From Ktedonospora formicarum (GTDB lineage: Bacteria > Chloroflexota > Ktedonobacteria > Ktedonobacterales > Ktedonobacteraceae): DNA of 64,000 bases. This document shows positions 25,223 to 33,739 of this stretch, in pieces. The position numbers and the translations under genes were made by a program. Under the pieces are notes generated by a model. The model had not been told where the DNA came from and ran no database searches. It was given only the letters and a program-made list of their open reading frames with translations. The stretch is from positions 930,001 through 994,000 of the forward strand of contig NZ_BNJF01000003.1 of assembly GCF_016587355.1 (NCBI RefSeq), given 5' to 3'. Position 1 is the first letter of the stretch. Each line of letters starts with the position of its first letter.

Positions 25223-25681
25223 ATGACCGAAGATCAAACGAACACGCAGGATGTTGAGGACGACAACTGGCTCAATCGGCAGCGGATCACCTGTCCAGCC
25301 TGTCAGCGTCCACTTGAACGTATCGATCACTCACCTTTCATCGATTACCACTACCTCTATTGCGATACCTGCCCCATCCATGTCGAGGTTTGCTACTACG
25401 ATGAGACATTCCAGGCCCTCGATCAGGCTGCATCCAGGGAAAATGACAGTCATACCTCACTCATGCGGGTGATAGAGGCTCGCCTCAAGCCATGTGCCTG
25501 TGGTGGGAGCTTTAAGCATGACGCGCCACGCCGCTGCTTCACTTGCCATGCTCCCGTCATCATCGATGACGCGGCTGGTATCGACCTCTGGCCCCCCGAA
25601 GAAGAGGTCGACGAAGAGCAGGAGGCAGAGTGGTGGCCTCGCTTCACGCGCGCTGATGACCTATGGCGCGATACGCTTTAA
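25223..25681 (+). CDS. Double zinc-ribbon protein
   Basis: The 152-residue protein has two Cys4 ribbons: CPAC ... CDTC (about residues 24-53) and CACG ... CFTC (about residues 92-112), joined by a helical linker. The tail is acidic (EEEVDEEQEAEWW). It is soluble and probably binds two zinc ions; a role in nucleic acid or protein contacts is possible. The ATG at 25223 is preferred over 25181 because AAAGGGA lies near it. It stands between the two transporter genes with the long leaders, but no evidence ties it to them. Confidence 0.75.
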   Translation: MTEDQTNTQDVEDDNWLNRQRITCPACQRPLERIDHSPFIDYHYLYCDTCPIHVEVCYYDETFQALDQAASRENDSHTSLMRVIEARLKPCACGGSFKHDAPRRCFTCHAPVIIDDAAGIDLWPPEEEVDEEQEAEWWPRFTRADDLWRDTL

Positions 25682-25739
25682 CACGCGAAGCATCAAATTG
25701 GGGCTCCGCATAGATAAAAAGGCTTGATAAGAGGAAGCG

Positions 25740-26108
25740 TGCGGAGTATAACATGAGTAGAGTTCTCCGATGCCTTTTCTTCGTCCTCTGGCGGGAAAGC
25801 ATCGCATCCTCCAGATTTGTTCCCCCTTCACGGAGATCAGCTCATGCTCATCCCGCTGCTCTGAGCACACGTTCGCGTGGGACGTCATAGCCTGGGTCTG
25901 ACGTCCTTGAAGGGAGATTCAAAGAGAGGATCTTGCGGTGGCTCGCGCGGGATTCTATCCCTGCGGCAGCACAGTCAAGAAATCAGGCGAGAGACAGCAA
26001 CCAGACGAAAGGATTGATAGAAACGATAGAGAATACTTGAGCCAAATAATCGCGCAAGACCTCGTGGGAAAGCTGCAAGAAAGATCTCATCACTAAGAAG
26101 GTGGTAAT
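25740..26108 (+). promoter_or_regulatory. Long leader of the MFS gene
   Basis: About 370 nt without a gene. It includes GGGACGTCATAGCCTGGGT followed by CTGACGTCC, which can form a stem around 25880-25905. AGGTGG precedes the GTG start. Confidence 0.4.
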
Positions 26109-27374
26109 GTGTGGGGCCTGACGCTTCCTGAAAGCTTGCGAGTGCGTCAATTCCGGTGCTATATGACTACCCTCTTCCTCTCAAGAGCTGGGGGCTGGGG
26201 GCAAACAATCGTCGTCGGAATGATCGCCCTCCAGGGAGGGCTCTGGGCGCTCTTCGGGACGGTGGCTATTGGCCTTGCGCCCAGAATGTTCCTCGGGTCG
26301 TGGGGTGGGAACATCATCGATAGGTATCCCCATCACAAGGTCATGCTGTGGGCCAGTTCTGTCCAACTAGGGCAGGCGCTCGGCCTCTGTGTGCTCCAAT
26401 TCACGGGGAACCTGAACCTGTGGGGGCTGTACCCGCTGATTCTGCTCGGGAACGTTGCGAGTATGGTGTTCGGCACCGCCCAGCCGGTGTACATCATGAG
26501 GCTAGTCCCCTACTCCCTGCTCAACAATGCCCGGTACATCAATAATCTCACTGGCCAGTTGGCGATAGCGCTTGGGGCCGTGATTGGTGGACTTCTGTCC
26601 GCGCCGGGGCAACTGGGATGGCTCTTCCTGCTGAACACAGCAAGCTTCCTCCCGTTCATGCGTGTCCTACGCCATATGCGGGAGGGAAAACGTGCTAGAC
26701 CAGTTCAGAAGAAAGAGAAAGTGAAGATGCGTGAGGCCCTGGAGTACCTGGGCCAGAAGCGAGAGGTACGGCTCGCAGTCGTCGTGTACTTCGTCGTGAC
26801 GACCTGTATGAGCGGTTCCATGCTTCAGCAGCTCACTGGCTACGCGCTCGGCGGCCCTCACGCGTACTCCCTGCTCGTAACGGCAGCCAGCATCGGGGAA
26901 TTTTGCACGGCCCTGGTGCAATCGCTTCGGGGCAGGAGGCGTTACTCGAACGTGATTAGCCTGCTGGGCTGGTCGGCCTGGCTGTGCTTCTTCCTCATGC
27001 TAGGCAGGGGCGCGACATCGCTCTGGCTGGCAATGTTCTGCCTGGCGGTGGCAAGTGTCGGCCTTAACGCGATCAACATCATCGCGACAGAGCTGATCGT
27101 GAATGAGGTGCCAGAGCATATCCAGGGTCGCATGAGCGCCATCGACATGATGGCTGCCAACGACGGGATGCTACTCAACGGCCTGCTCGTCTGCCTGATG
27201 CTTCAGACGTTCAAATTCGCGGGCGTGCACACCGTCGCAATCGGTTTCACCGGGTCAGGGCTGATCTTTGTCGGATTGGTCTGGGTGCTCCATCCCAGGG
27301 GGCTCAGGCTCGCCCTGTCATCCACCTGCCTGCTCTGGACGCTATACAAGTTCAGGTTCAGGCGGCACAAGTAG
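26109..27374 (+). CDS. MFS transporter (enterobactin exporter/MFS_3-like)
   Basis: A 421-residue carrier with 11-12 hydrophobic helices. It starts at GTG 26109. The N-terminal block LPESLRVRQFRCYMTTLFLSRAG and the loop GGNIIDRYPHHKVMLW resemble the drug/siderophore exporter group in which a conserved Asp-Arg loop follows helix 2. NEVPEHIQGRMSAIDMM near residue 337 is the typical second-half loop. The C-terminus is basic (RFRRHK). C/G-ending codons, a long leader and a strong terminator resemble the ABC gene and the cassette genes. Substrate unknown; efflux is likely. Confidence 0.85.
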   Translation: MWGLTLPESLRVRQFRCYMTTLFLSRAGGWGQTIVVGMIALQGGLWALFGTVAIGLAPRMFLGSWGGNIIDRYPHHKVMLWASSVQLGQALGLCVLQFTGNLNLWGLYPLILLGNVASMVFGTAQPVYIMRLVPYSLLNNARYINNLTGQLAIALGAVIGGLLSAPGQLGWLFLLNTASFLPFMRVLRHMREGKRARPVQKKEKVKMREALEYLGQKREVRLAVVVYFVVTTCMSGSMLQQLTGYALGGPHAYSLLVTAASIGEFCTALVQSLRGRRRYSNVISLLGWSAWLCFFLMLGRGATSLWLAMFCLAVASVGLNAINIIATELIVNEVPEHIQGRMSAIDMMAANDGMLLNGLLVCLMLQTFKFAGVHTVAIGFTGSGLIFVGLVWVLHPRGLRLALSSTCLLWTLYKFRFRRHK

Positions 27375-27394
27375 TTTCGACGCTGTCTCAACTA

Positions 27395-27434
27395 AACCCT
27401 CGAGAGCTACCGTCCGGGTAGCTTATCGAGGGTT
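27395..27434 (+). terminator. Terminator of the MFS gene
   Basis: AACCCTCGA and AGCTACC (27395-27411) pair with GGTAGCT and TCGAGGGTT (27417-27434), with small bulges. Confidence 0.8.
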
Positions 27435-27501
27435 CGCCGTCTCTGTGAAATGCCAGTAAGAGGCTAGACACAACGCTTACAATGGCAAGAAGGGGGTAGT
27501 T

Positions 27502-28716
27502 ATGAATAAAGAAACGCAAAACGAGGAGGCATTGGACGCACGACGCGCCGGTCCGAGGCTAGTACGCCTCAGAATAGCGTTGGCCTTCGCGGTCTTTGTC
27601 TTGATTGGACTTAACGATAGCGTGCTGGGTATCCTTCTACCTGGCATTCAGGGCGCGTACCATATCACGCCCGCGACGGTGGGCTTGATCTTCCTGGCGG
27701 CTACCTGTGGCTATCTTAGCGGCTCCCTGAGCGTGGGTAGCCTGATCGCGCACGCTGGCTTACGCCGCGTCTTGCTTGGTGGTGCGCTTATTTATATTGG
27801 GGGAGCCTCGCTCATAACTCTAGCACCACCTTACCCCCTGGTGCTATGCGCCTTCGTCATGACTGGCTTCGGCATGGCCTGCCTGGATGCCGGTCTGAAT
27901 GCCTATATGGTCGGGCTCCCCAATAACACCATGCTACTCAACTATCTGCACGCCTTCTTCGGCCTGGGCGCATGGCTAGGGCCTCTACTGGCAACTGGCG
28001 TACTGGCGCTCGATTGGCAATGGGGGAGTACCTATCTTGTGATGGCTGTGCTCTGTGTTGTGATCTTGCTTGGAATTTTCTTCAGTTACGAAAAGCATGT
28101 CCCGAACGAAGCAGAGGAGGCCCCCCGCCTGCGCGCGCTCTTCGCGGGAACGCTGAGGCTACGCGTGGTCCAGTTCGCTATTTTCTTCTTGATCTTCTAC
28201 GGTGGAGTGGAGGTCGCGCTGGGTAGTTGGAGCTATAGCTTTCTCACCGGAGCACGCCTGGCACTGCCCCTGTACGCAAGTTGGATGGTCAGCGGCTACT
28301 GGCTTGGCCTAACTGGTGGGCGGATCGTGCTTGGCTGGTTCAGCCAAAGGGTGGGGAATACGCGACTCATACAGGGCTGTCTCCTCGGCTCCTTCGTGGG
28401 TCTGCTGTTGACATGGTGGTCGCCAACGCCGCTAGTAGCGGCTCTGGGCCTGTTCCTGACTGGCTTCAGCCTGGGACCAATCTTCCCCACAACCTTCGCT
28501 ATCATGGGCACACGTGTTCCACCCCTGCTACTCCCCAACGTCATCGGGCTACTCGCCAGCCAGGGCAATATCGGCGGAGCCATATTCTCCTGGGGCGCGG
28601 GCAATGTTACCCAATACCTCGGACTCAACCTGCTCCTGCCCTTCATCCTCCTCCTCACGCTCGGAATGCAACTTGCCTGGCTCGGTGTCTACCAACGCCC
28701 CAAACCCCATATGTAG
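27502..28716 (+). CDS. MFS transporter (sugar/fucose permease-like)
   Basis: A 404-residue, 12-helix major facilitator. The first helix (FAVFVLIGLNDSVLGILLPG) and the motif A-like loop GSLIAHAGLRRVLLGG followed by ALIYIGGASLITLAP match the FucP/YfkF-like branch. The C-terminal half has GRIVLGWFSQRVGNTRLI and FSLGPIFPTTFAIM. GGGGG precedes the ATG. Its codon use is mixed, unlike the MFS gene just upstream, so the two are not one unit. Substrate cannot be told. Confidence 0.9.
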   Translation: MNKETQNEEALDARRAGPRLVRLRIALAFAVFVLIGLNDSVLGILLPGIQGAYHITPATVGLIFLAATCGYLSGSLSVGSLIAHAGLRRVLLGGALIYIGGASLITLAPPYPLVLCAFVMTGFGMACLDAGLNAYMVGLPNNTMLLNYLHAFFGLGAWLGPLLATGVLALDWQWGSTYLVMAVLCVVILLGIFFSYEKHVPNEAEEAPRLRALFAGTLRLRVVQFAIFFLIFYGGVEVALGSWSYSFLTGARLALPLYASWMVSGYWLGLTGGRIVLGWFSQRVGNTRLIQGCLLGSFVGLLLTWWSPTPLVAALGLFLTGFSLGPIFPTTFAIMGTRVPPLLLPNVIGLLASQGNIGGAIFSWGAGNVTQYLGLNLLLPFILLLTLGMQLAWLGVYQRPKPHM

Positions 28717-28721
28717 TTGAA

Positions 28722-28937
28722 GGCCGCTGCTGAAGCGGCGCGGCTACATATAAGACTCATGCTTGAACGCGAGAGGGCGAATATTTCGAATGGGTTGGAG
28801 GCCGCTGCTGAAGCGACGCGGCTACATATAAGACTCATGCTTGACGCCTAAGCGTGACATTGAAGATGGTTCGGATTCCGACCAGGCATCACGCCCCTGA
28901 AATGCACCATATGTAGCCGCGTCGCTTTAGCAGCGGC
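28722..28937. repeat. REP-like cluster: two direct and one inverted copy
   Basis: A 44-bp unit starting GGCCGCTGCTGAAGCG and ending CATGCTTGA occurs at 28722-28765 and 28800-28843 (78-bp period). An inverted relative, ATATGTAGCCGCGTCGC..., lies at 28909-28937. Each can form a hairpin. Confidence 0.8.
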
Positions 28938-28957
28938 CCCTCCCAAAACACAGAAGC

Positions 28958-28984
28958 GGCGTGGCCCCCGGTGGGGGTCACGCC
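28958..28984 (-). terminator. Terminator of the 29074 gene
   Basis: GGCGTGGCCCCC (28958-28969) pairs with GGGGGTCACGCC (28973-28984) with one mismatch. Confidence 0.75.
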
Positions 28985-29073
28985 ACTCCTGCTTGACGGT
29001 GGCACCTTCAGGCCGTAGCCATCAGGTTGCCGGTGGTTCTCTTGCCGGCGGTTGAGCGCTCAGACAGGGGTTG

Positions 29074-29601
29074 TCAGCTCTTGTTGAGGCGCTTGAGCAG
29101 CCACCCGAACTGCTGCTGGGTCCGCTCCTTCCTGGCCGTCCTCAGCCGGTTCCTGGCCTCGACGCTGTCCGCCTTCTGGGTGTCCGTCGCGATCTTGCGG
29201 AGGCGGTCCAGTTGCTGCTGCTTCTCCTTCCGGGTCGCCGCCGCCTTCTTGGGAAGGCCATCGGCCTCGTACTGCGCCGCCAGCTCGTCGAAATAGGACG
29301 CCATGTCCCGGATCTTCTGCTGGGCCTCGCTGAGGTCGCCCTCGTCGAGGGCATCCTCGGCGCCGGAGATCGAGGTCTCGACCTCCTCGGCCTTGGCGGT
29401 CAGGGCCGCCGCCGCCGCCTGGTCCTTGTGGTTCATCTCCTCGATCTCGCGCTGGACGGCCGCGTCGTCGGCCGCCAGCGCGTTGCCGTTCGCCACGCGG
29501 CACGCCGCGTGGCTCGTGCAGAACTTCGCCATCCGCCGGTCCTTGGCGTGCAGCCGCTCGATGAGCTTGTTCAGGTCGCTCTGGTTCCCGAACCTCTTCA
29601 T
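29074..29601 (-). CDS. Orphan coiled-coil cassette protein
   Basis: A 175-residue protein starting MKRFGNQSDLNKLIERLH at ATG 29601, with AAGG about nine bases upstream; the longer frame lacks a site. After two Cys/His residues (FCTSHAACR) the rest is Ala, Glu, Gln, Lys and Arg, almost entirely heptad-like coiled coil (about residues 50-165). C/G-ending codons and a GC hairpin at the end match the cassette class. It follows the small Cys-rich gene at 29710-29937 by 108 bp and may share a transcript. No family recognised. Confidence 0.7.
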   Translation of the reverse strand: MKRFGNQSDLNKLIERLHAKDRRMAKFCTSHAACRVANGNALAADDAAVQREIEEMNHKDQAAAAALTAKAEEVETSISGAEDALDEGDLSEAQQKIRDMASYFDELAAQYEADGLPKKAAATRKEKQQQLDRLRKIATDTQKADSVEARNRLRTARKERTQQQFGWLLKRLNKS

Positions 29602-29709
29602 GGCAGATTGCCTTCCGTGATGCAAGTGGGGAATCCCCGCTCGCTTACCTGTGATTTTCCTCCATCGGGTTACCCCGGCAGAGGGAGACCACCTATAAGC
29701 TCTCACGGA

Positions 29710-29937
29710 TCAGGCCTTCTTCTCGGGCTCCCAATCAAGGAGCTCGAGTACCCGGTACTCATCCAGGCCGTCCTCACTCGGACGGTCAGAAAGTAGCCGG
29801 CAGGCCGGGCAATTCGTGCAAGTCTCTCTGTAGCACCTGCCGCTACAGGTCGAGAACATACGTCCCCGAACCAGGTCTTTGCGGAACCGCTTGCACGCCT
29901 TGACCAGTAGGCTAGGCGTCAGTCGGCTATCCGACAT
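29710..29937 (-). CDS. Small Cys-rich orphan protein
   Basis: A 75-residue protein with GAGGGG seven bases before the ATG. The N-terminal half is basic (KACKRFRKDLVRGR); the centre has six Cys in CSGRCYRETCTNCPAC, a pattern that could hold a metal or an Fe-S cluster; the C-terminal half is acidic (PSEDGLDEYRVLELLDWEP). It lies just upstream of the coiled-coil gene on the same strand. No family recognised. Confidence 0.6.
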   Translation of the reverse strand: MSDSRLTPSLLVKACKRFRKDLVRGRMFSTCSGRCYRETCTNCPACRLLSDRPSEDGLDEYRVLELLDWEPEKKA

Positions 29938-30352
29938 GATTAGCCCCCTCAGGGGTGTGAGTTCCTTATCTTCTTCCGACCCTGGTTTGCCGGTGAAGCC
30001 CCGTCTCGGATACGCTCTGGTAGCCGGAAGAGGGCAACGTCTACAAATAGGTTAGGGAGAAAATCCGTCAATGGTACCTTTCATTTCCCTTGCACGCTTG
30101 AGAGCGAGCTCTGTTCGTTCGCAGGTAGGTCGCGAAAAATTCTCTTCGCGCCCTCATCACCAACGAGTTAGCCCACATGCCTCGCACCACAAGCGAAACG
30201 CACACGCGAAGTCATAGAATAACCTCGCGCACCATCCATGTGAAGTTAGACCACTCAAAAAGCGAGTCCCCAAAGGACGCGAGCAGTCAGCGGATGGGTT
30301 CAGTGAATTGTGCTTATCATAGCACATTGAACACGGTATGCGTAGGGGAATA
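29938..30352 (-). promoter_or_regulatory. Intergenic region, presumed leader of the 29937 gene
   Basis: No gene is seen. It contains short hairpins such as GCGAAAAATTCTCTTCGC (about 30130-30148). Confidence 0.3.
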
Positions 30353-30481
30353 TAGGGACAAAACCAGCCAGGCGAATATGTAGGCATTGAGCTTGAGCCT
30401 GCGCCATGCCCCCCGCCGTGGGCAGGATCGGTATTGACTAAAGCTCAATGCCTACATATTGGACGTGTGAAACTGTCCCTA
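30353..30481. repeat. MITE-like inverted repeat with TAGGGACA ends
   Basis: TAGGGACA at 30353 and TGTCCCTA ending at 30481 are the outer ends. Inside, a perfect 20-bp inverted repeat (about 30377-30396 and 30442-30461; core ATGTAGGCATTGAG) flanks a GC-rich centre. No coding capacity. The right end also begins the leader of the next gene and recurs at about 32108. Confidence 0.6.
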
Positions 30482-30856
30482 CTTTGGCCTATCATGCTCT
30501 TGCAGTCTGTGCTACAATAACTTCACTCAATATCACTTTGTAGCCTGCTTGCTCGCGAGTAGGCGCGATGGAAGGTTGTGTGATCCTTCCATCACCGTTA
30601 CTAGTCTGAACATGACCTGCGGCGGAGTGCGCGAGGAAGTTGGAATTGACCAACAATCCTCTCAACACTATCAGCGCGGCCATACCATCAGGAGGAACAT
30701 ACAAAGGCAACACACCAGATGGAATCATGGAAACTGTACACCTCGCGCAGAGCGAACACCTACGCCTGTAGCAGTGTGTCGTTCGTCGGTCTTCCGGCGG
30801 GCGACATCTCCGGCAGACACCGAGATGTTCACCCCTCTCACGAGGAGCAGCAAGCA
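30482..30856 (+). promoter_or_regulatory. Structured leader of family B gene 1 (long repeat)
   Basis: Nearly identical to 32116-32488. It has a -10-like TACAAT near 30520, then hairpins: CTCGCGAG (30552-30559), GATGGAAGG/CCTTCCATC (30567-30593), ACATCTC/GAGATGT (30804-30828), and CCTC-tcac-GAGG (30834-30845), which covers the ribosome site GAGGAG. Confidence 0.75.
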
Positions 30857-31855
30857 ATGCCAAGGGACAAGAAGCAGTACCTCGTCGGTGAGCTCTTCCG
30901 CGACCAGCGGGCCGACGGCAGGGGCGGGTTCAACCACAAGGACAGCGCTGCGGCCCACAACTACCAGAGCGAGATGGCCAACCAGGACACCCGCACCACG
31001 GGCAGCAAGCAGGCCACTGTGCAGTCCAACGCCCCCGTCTTCCAGGCCTACCTGAGTGCCGGAGGCGACTGGCAGGGGCGCGGCGTGAAGGCCGTCGACG
31101 CGGCGCTGGCCGCCGCCTACAAGGAGGTCCAGCTCCGCAAGAAGCCCGCCGACGACGCCTGCAGGCTGGTCGAGGAGCAGGAGGCGGTCGTCATCACCTC
31201 CTACACCAAGCTCGTCGAGCAGTACGTGGGTGACCTGGAACGCTCTCCCAAGCTGGAGAGCAACGTCAGGAGCATCATCGGCACGCTGGAGCGCAGCGCC
31301 ACGACCTCGTTCGGCGAGCTGATCAAGCTCGACCGCATCCGCCTGGAAGCCCGATCCGACCACGACGCCAACGAGGTGTTCTACAACTGGCTCCAGACCC
31401 AGAAGAACGGGATCGACCCCGCCGACTGGACCAAGAAGCGGACGGCGTACATCAAGGAGCAGAAGAAGCTCGGCGGCGCCGCCACGAAGGAGCGCAAGGC
31501 CGCCGAGGTCGTACTGCACAACGCGGAGCGCGACCTCAAGAGCTCCATGCGCAACCGCGTCAGGGCCGAGACCGAGATCTTCAAGAAGGAGCAGGAGATC
31601 GGACGCCTGGAGAAGCAGATCGACGACAAGCGCACCAATGAGTCGCTGAAGGCCTCGCTCACGCAGAAGGTTGCGACCCTCCGCAAGGCCATCGAGGATC
31701 TGGTCACCAAGATCGCGGGCCTGCTCGCGACGCTCAAGAACCTGGTGCAGAAGGCCATCGAGGCCAAGCGGCACCAGGTCCACGGCATCGTCCGCGAGGT
31801 CCACGTGCGCAACGCGCAACGGGCGGGGTCGGAGGACTTCGACCTGACGGCGTGA
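30857..31855 (+). CDS. Orphan coiled-coil protein, cassette family B gene 1
   Basis: A 332-residue protein from ATG 30857, with GAGGAG nine bases upstream. It opens MPRDKKQYLVGELFRDQ; from about residue 80 to the end it is helical, with long Lys/Glu/Arg-rich heptads (for example IFKKEQEIGRLEKQIDDKR). No Cys-rich or membrane part apart from one Cys. AAG, GAG, CTC and GTC codons dominate. Leader and trailer are shared with the gene at 32489-33391, but the proteins do not align beyond composition. No family recognised; a structural or scaffold role would fit. Confidence 0.75.
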   Translation: MPRDKKQYLVGELFRDQRADGRGGFNHKDSAAAHNYQSEMANQDTRTTGSKQATVQSNAPVFQAYLSAGGDWQGRGVKAVDAALAAAYKEVQLRKKPADDACRLVEEQEAVVITSYTKLVEQYVGDLERSPKLESNVRSIIGTLERSATTSFGELIKLDRIRLEARSDHDANEVFYNWLQTQKNGIDPADWTKKRTAYIKEQKKLGGAATKERKAAEVVLHNAERDLKSSMRNRVRAETEIFKKEQEIGRLEKQIDDKRTNESLKASLTQKVATLRKAIEDLVTKIAGLLATLKNLVQKAIEAKRHQVHGIVREVHVRNAQRAGSEDFDLTA

Positions 31856-31928
31856 TCGCCCGGCGGGAACCCAGCCTGAGTGGCTGAGTGCCCGCTGACC
31901 CTACAGTACAGTGCCATCGTTCCATCGG

Positions 31929-31975
31929 ACGGGTGCGACGCTCTCATGAGCGCCGCACCCGTTCCGCGTTTTTGG
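31929..31975 (+). terminator. Terminator of family B gene 1
   Basis: ACGGGTGCG (31929-31937) pairs with CGCACCCGT (31954-31962), then TCCGCGTTTTT. The stretch from just before the stop codon through this hairpin is repeated after the gene at 32489-33391. Confidence 0.85.
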
Positions 31976-32005
31976 GGGTCAGTTGGTGTGTTGGCTACGC
32001 CCGTG

Positions 32006-32024
32006 CGCTCGCTAAAGCTGAGCG
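32006..32024. repeat. REP-like hairpin (CGCTCGCTAAAG type)
   Basis: CGCTCGCTAAAGCTGAGCG folds on itself; followed by ACTACATTTGG. Confidence 0.65.
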
Positions 32025-32101
32025 ACTACATTTGGCAATGAAGCATGGTTTTGTAAGGGAAACATGCCTTCTTTGAAGATAATATTTACACTGTCGGCGA
32101 G

Positions 32102-32488
32102 GAGAAACTGTCCCTACTTTGGCCTAGCATACTCTTGCGGCTTATGCTACAATAGCTTCACTCAACATCACTTTGTAGCCTGCTTGCTTGCAAGTAGGTG
32201 CGATGGAAGGTTGTGTGATCCTTCCGTCACCGTTACTAGTCTGAACATGACCTGCGGCGGAGTGCGCGAGGAAGTTGGAATTGACCAACAATCCTCTCAA
32301 CACTATCAGCGCGGTCATACCATCAGGAGGAACATACAAAGGCAACACACCAGATGGAATATATGGAAGCTGTACCCCTCGCGCAGAGCGAACACCTACG
32401 CCTGTAGCAGTGTGTCGTTCGTCGGTCTCCGGCGAGCGACATCTCCGGCAGACGCTGGAGGTGTTCACCCCTCTCACGAGGAGTTGCA
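32102..32488 (+). promoter_or_regulatory. Structured leader of family B gene 2 (long repeat)
   Basis: Partner of 30470-30856. Hairpins keep their pairing while the bases change: CTTGCAAG (32187-32194) replaces CTCGCGAG, and ACATCTCC/GGAGGTGT (32439-32464) replaces ACATCTC/GAGATGT. The CCTC-tcac-GAGG stem over the ribosome site is identical (32470-32481). Confidence 0.75.
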
Positions 32489-33391
32489 ATGGCATTTGGC
32501 CGTGGCAAGAGCCCGAAGCCGGGCGAGGCCTGGACCGTCGAGCGTCTCTTGCAGACGTCCGACGAGGACCTGAAGCGGATGGTCACCCACGCCTACAACG
32601 TGGGCATCCGGCGCGGCAACCAGCACGGTCTCGACGAGACCGAGGGCGTCCTCCAGCTCGTGCACATCCTGGACGCGGCCCGGCAGGTCCGCAGCTGGCA
32701 GATGGACCGCAAGCTGCGGGTTCTTGCCGACCAGGCCTGCTCCCACATGCAGGAGCGGGCGCAGGAGTACCGCCGCCAATACGGCGCCCTCTTCCTCGCG
32801 CTGGTCGATGACAAGCGCACGCCGCGCATCAAGGACGTAACCAGCCTGCTTCCGGGTCGCCGGCTGACCACGCCGGCGGAGCTCAAGGACCTCCTCCGGG
32901 TGGCCCAGAGCTCACTGGATGAGGCCAAGGTGGAGCGCCTGAAGCTGCGGCCCGAGGCTGCGGCCAAGGCAGAGCTCCAGGCGTGGCTGGAGGAGCAGCA
33001 GGGGAAGCAGAAGAAGAAGTTCGACCCCGACGAGTGGGTGCGCAACTTCCGCGCCAACCTCGCGGCCAAGAAGGATCTCGTCCTGGACGAGTCCACCGCG
33101 CCGCAGGTGGCGCGGGAGTCCATGGAAGCGGACTGGGAGCGGCACCGCGATGCCATCGCCGCGAAGTGGGAGAAGGAGGGGAACGCGGCCAAGTCGGAAG
33201 CGGCGGCGGCCGAGGCGAAGCACCAAGAGCTTGAGCGCCAGATGGCGCGCGAGTCGGATCCGCGGAAGCGGCAGGCGCTGCAGAGGCAGGCCGACGAGGC
33301 CATGGGGAAGAAGCTGCGCGCCGAGGCCATCACCATCAAGCTCGACAACGCCGCGAAGCTCCGCCAGACCGACCTGACCACGGCGGTCTGA
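32489..33391 (+). CDS. Orphan helical protein, cassette family B gene 2
   Basis: A 300-residue protein from ATG 32489 (GAGGAG five bases upstream). It opens MAFGRGKSPKPGEAWTVERL; an N-terminal helical domain (to about residue 125) is followed by a long charged coiled coil (KAELQAWLEEQQGKQKKK, EAKHQELERQMARES). Codons are C/G-ending. It has the same leader and trailer as the 30857 gene, 0.6 kb upstream, but no visible protein similarity. No family recognised. Confidence 0.75.
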   Translation: MAFGRGKSPKPGEAWTVERLLQTSDEDLKRMVTHAYNVGIRRGNQHGLDETEGVLQLVHILDAARQVRSWQMDRKLRVLADQACSHMQERAQEYRRQYGALFLALVDDKRTPRIKDVTSLLPGRRLTTPAELKDLLRVAQSSLDEAKVERLKLRPEAAAKAELQAWLEEQQGKQKKKFDPDEWVRNFRANLAAKKDLVLDESTAPQVARESMEADWERHRDAIAAKWEKEGNAAKSEAAAAEAKHQELERQMARESDPRKRQALQRQADEAMGKKLRAEAITIKLDNAAKLRQTDLTTAV

Positions 33392-33464
33392 TCGCCCGGC
33401 GGGACTGCAGCCTGACAGGCTGAAGACCCGCCCTACAAGTACAGTGCCATCCATCGTTCCATCG

Positions 33465-33510
33465 AGCGGGTGCGACGCTCTCATGAGCGCCGCACCCGCT
33501 CCGCGTTTTT
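33465..33510 (+). terminator. Terminator of family B gene 2
   Basis: AGCGGGTGCG pairs with CGCACCCGCT, then CCGCGTTTTT. Compared with 31929-31975 one stem pair has changed (A-T to G-C), with both partners altered. Confidence 0.85.
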
Positions 33511-33568
33511 GGCAACATACATTACGTTGGGGAGCATCTAAAGGGGTATTGTCACAAGGGGGGCCAAG

Positions 33569-33585
33569 GCTCGCTCAAGCTGAGC
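33569..33585. repeat. REP-like hairpin (GCTCGCTCAAGCTGAGC)
   Basis: Diverged member of the CGCTCGCTAAAG family in the gap 33511-33654, which shows no gene. Confidence 0.5.
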
Positions 33586-33654
33586 AATATAATGTTCTTT
33601 CGCATTCTCATACTTCCCCTCAATACATAGCCACATTTCCACCCCAAAACGCTA

Positions 33655-33689
33655 GAAGGGTGTCGCCCGTAATGAGGGGCAACACCTTC
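33655..33689 (-). terminator. Terminator of the 33740 gene
   Basis: GAAGGGTGT and GCCC (33655-33668) pair with GGGGC and ACACCTTC (33676-33689). Confidence 0.75.
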
Positions 33690-33739
33690 TTGCTAAGGAG
33701 ATAAATTTCTAACTACGGCCTCAGGCCACGCGAAGGCCT

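Noticed and set aside
25069..25257. 62-codon frame before the zinc-ribbon gene
   Set aside because: No ribosome site, mixed composition, and it overlaps the real gene start in another frame.
22402..27374. RiPP or bacteriocin cluster between the ABC exporter and MFS gene
   Set aside because: No precursor peptide, maturation enzyme or leader peptidase is seen in 24406-26108; only a zinc-ribbon gene is there.
30549..31055. Open frame across the family B leader
   Set aside because: It overlaps the leader and the start of the real gene at 30857 in another frame. A similar frame in copy 2 shares only leader sequence.
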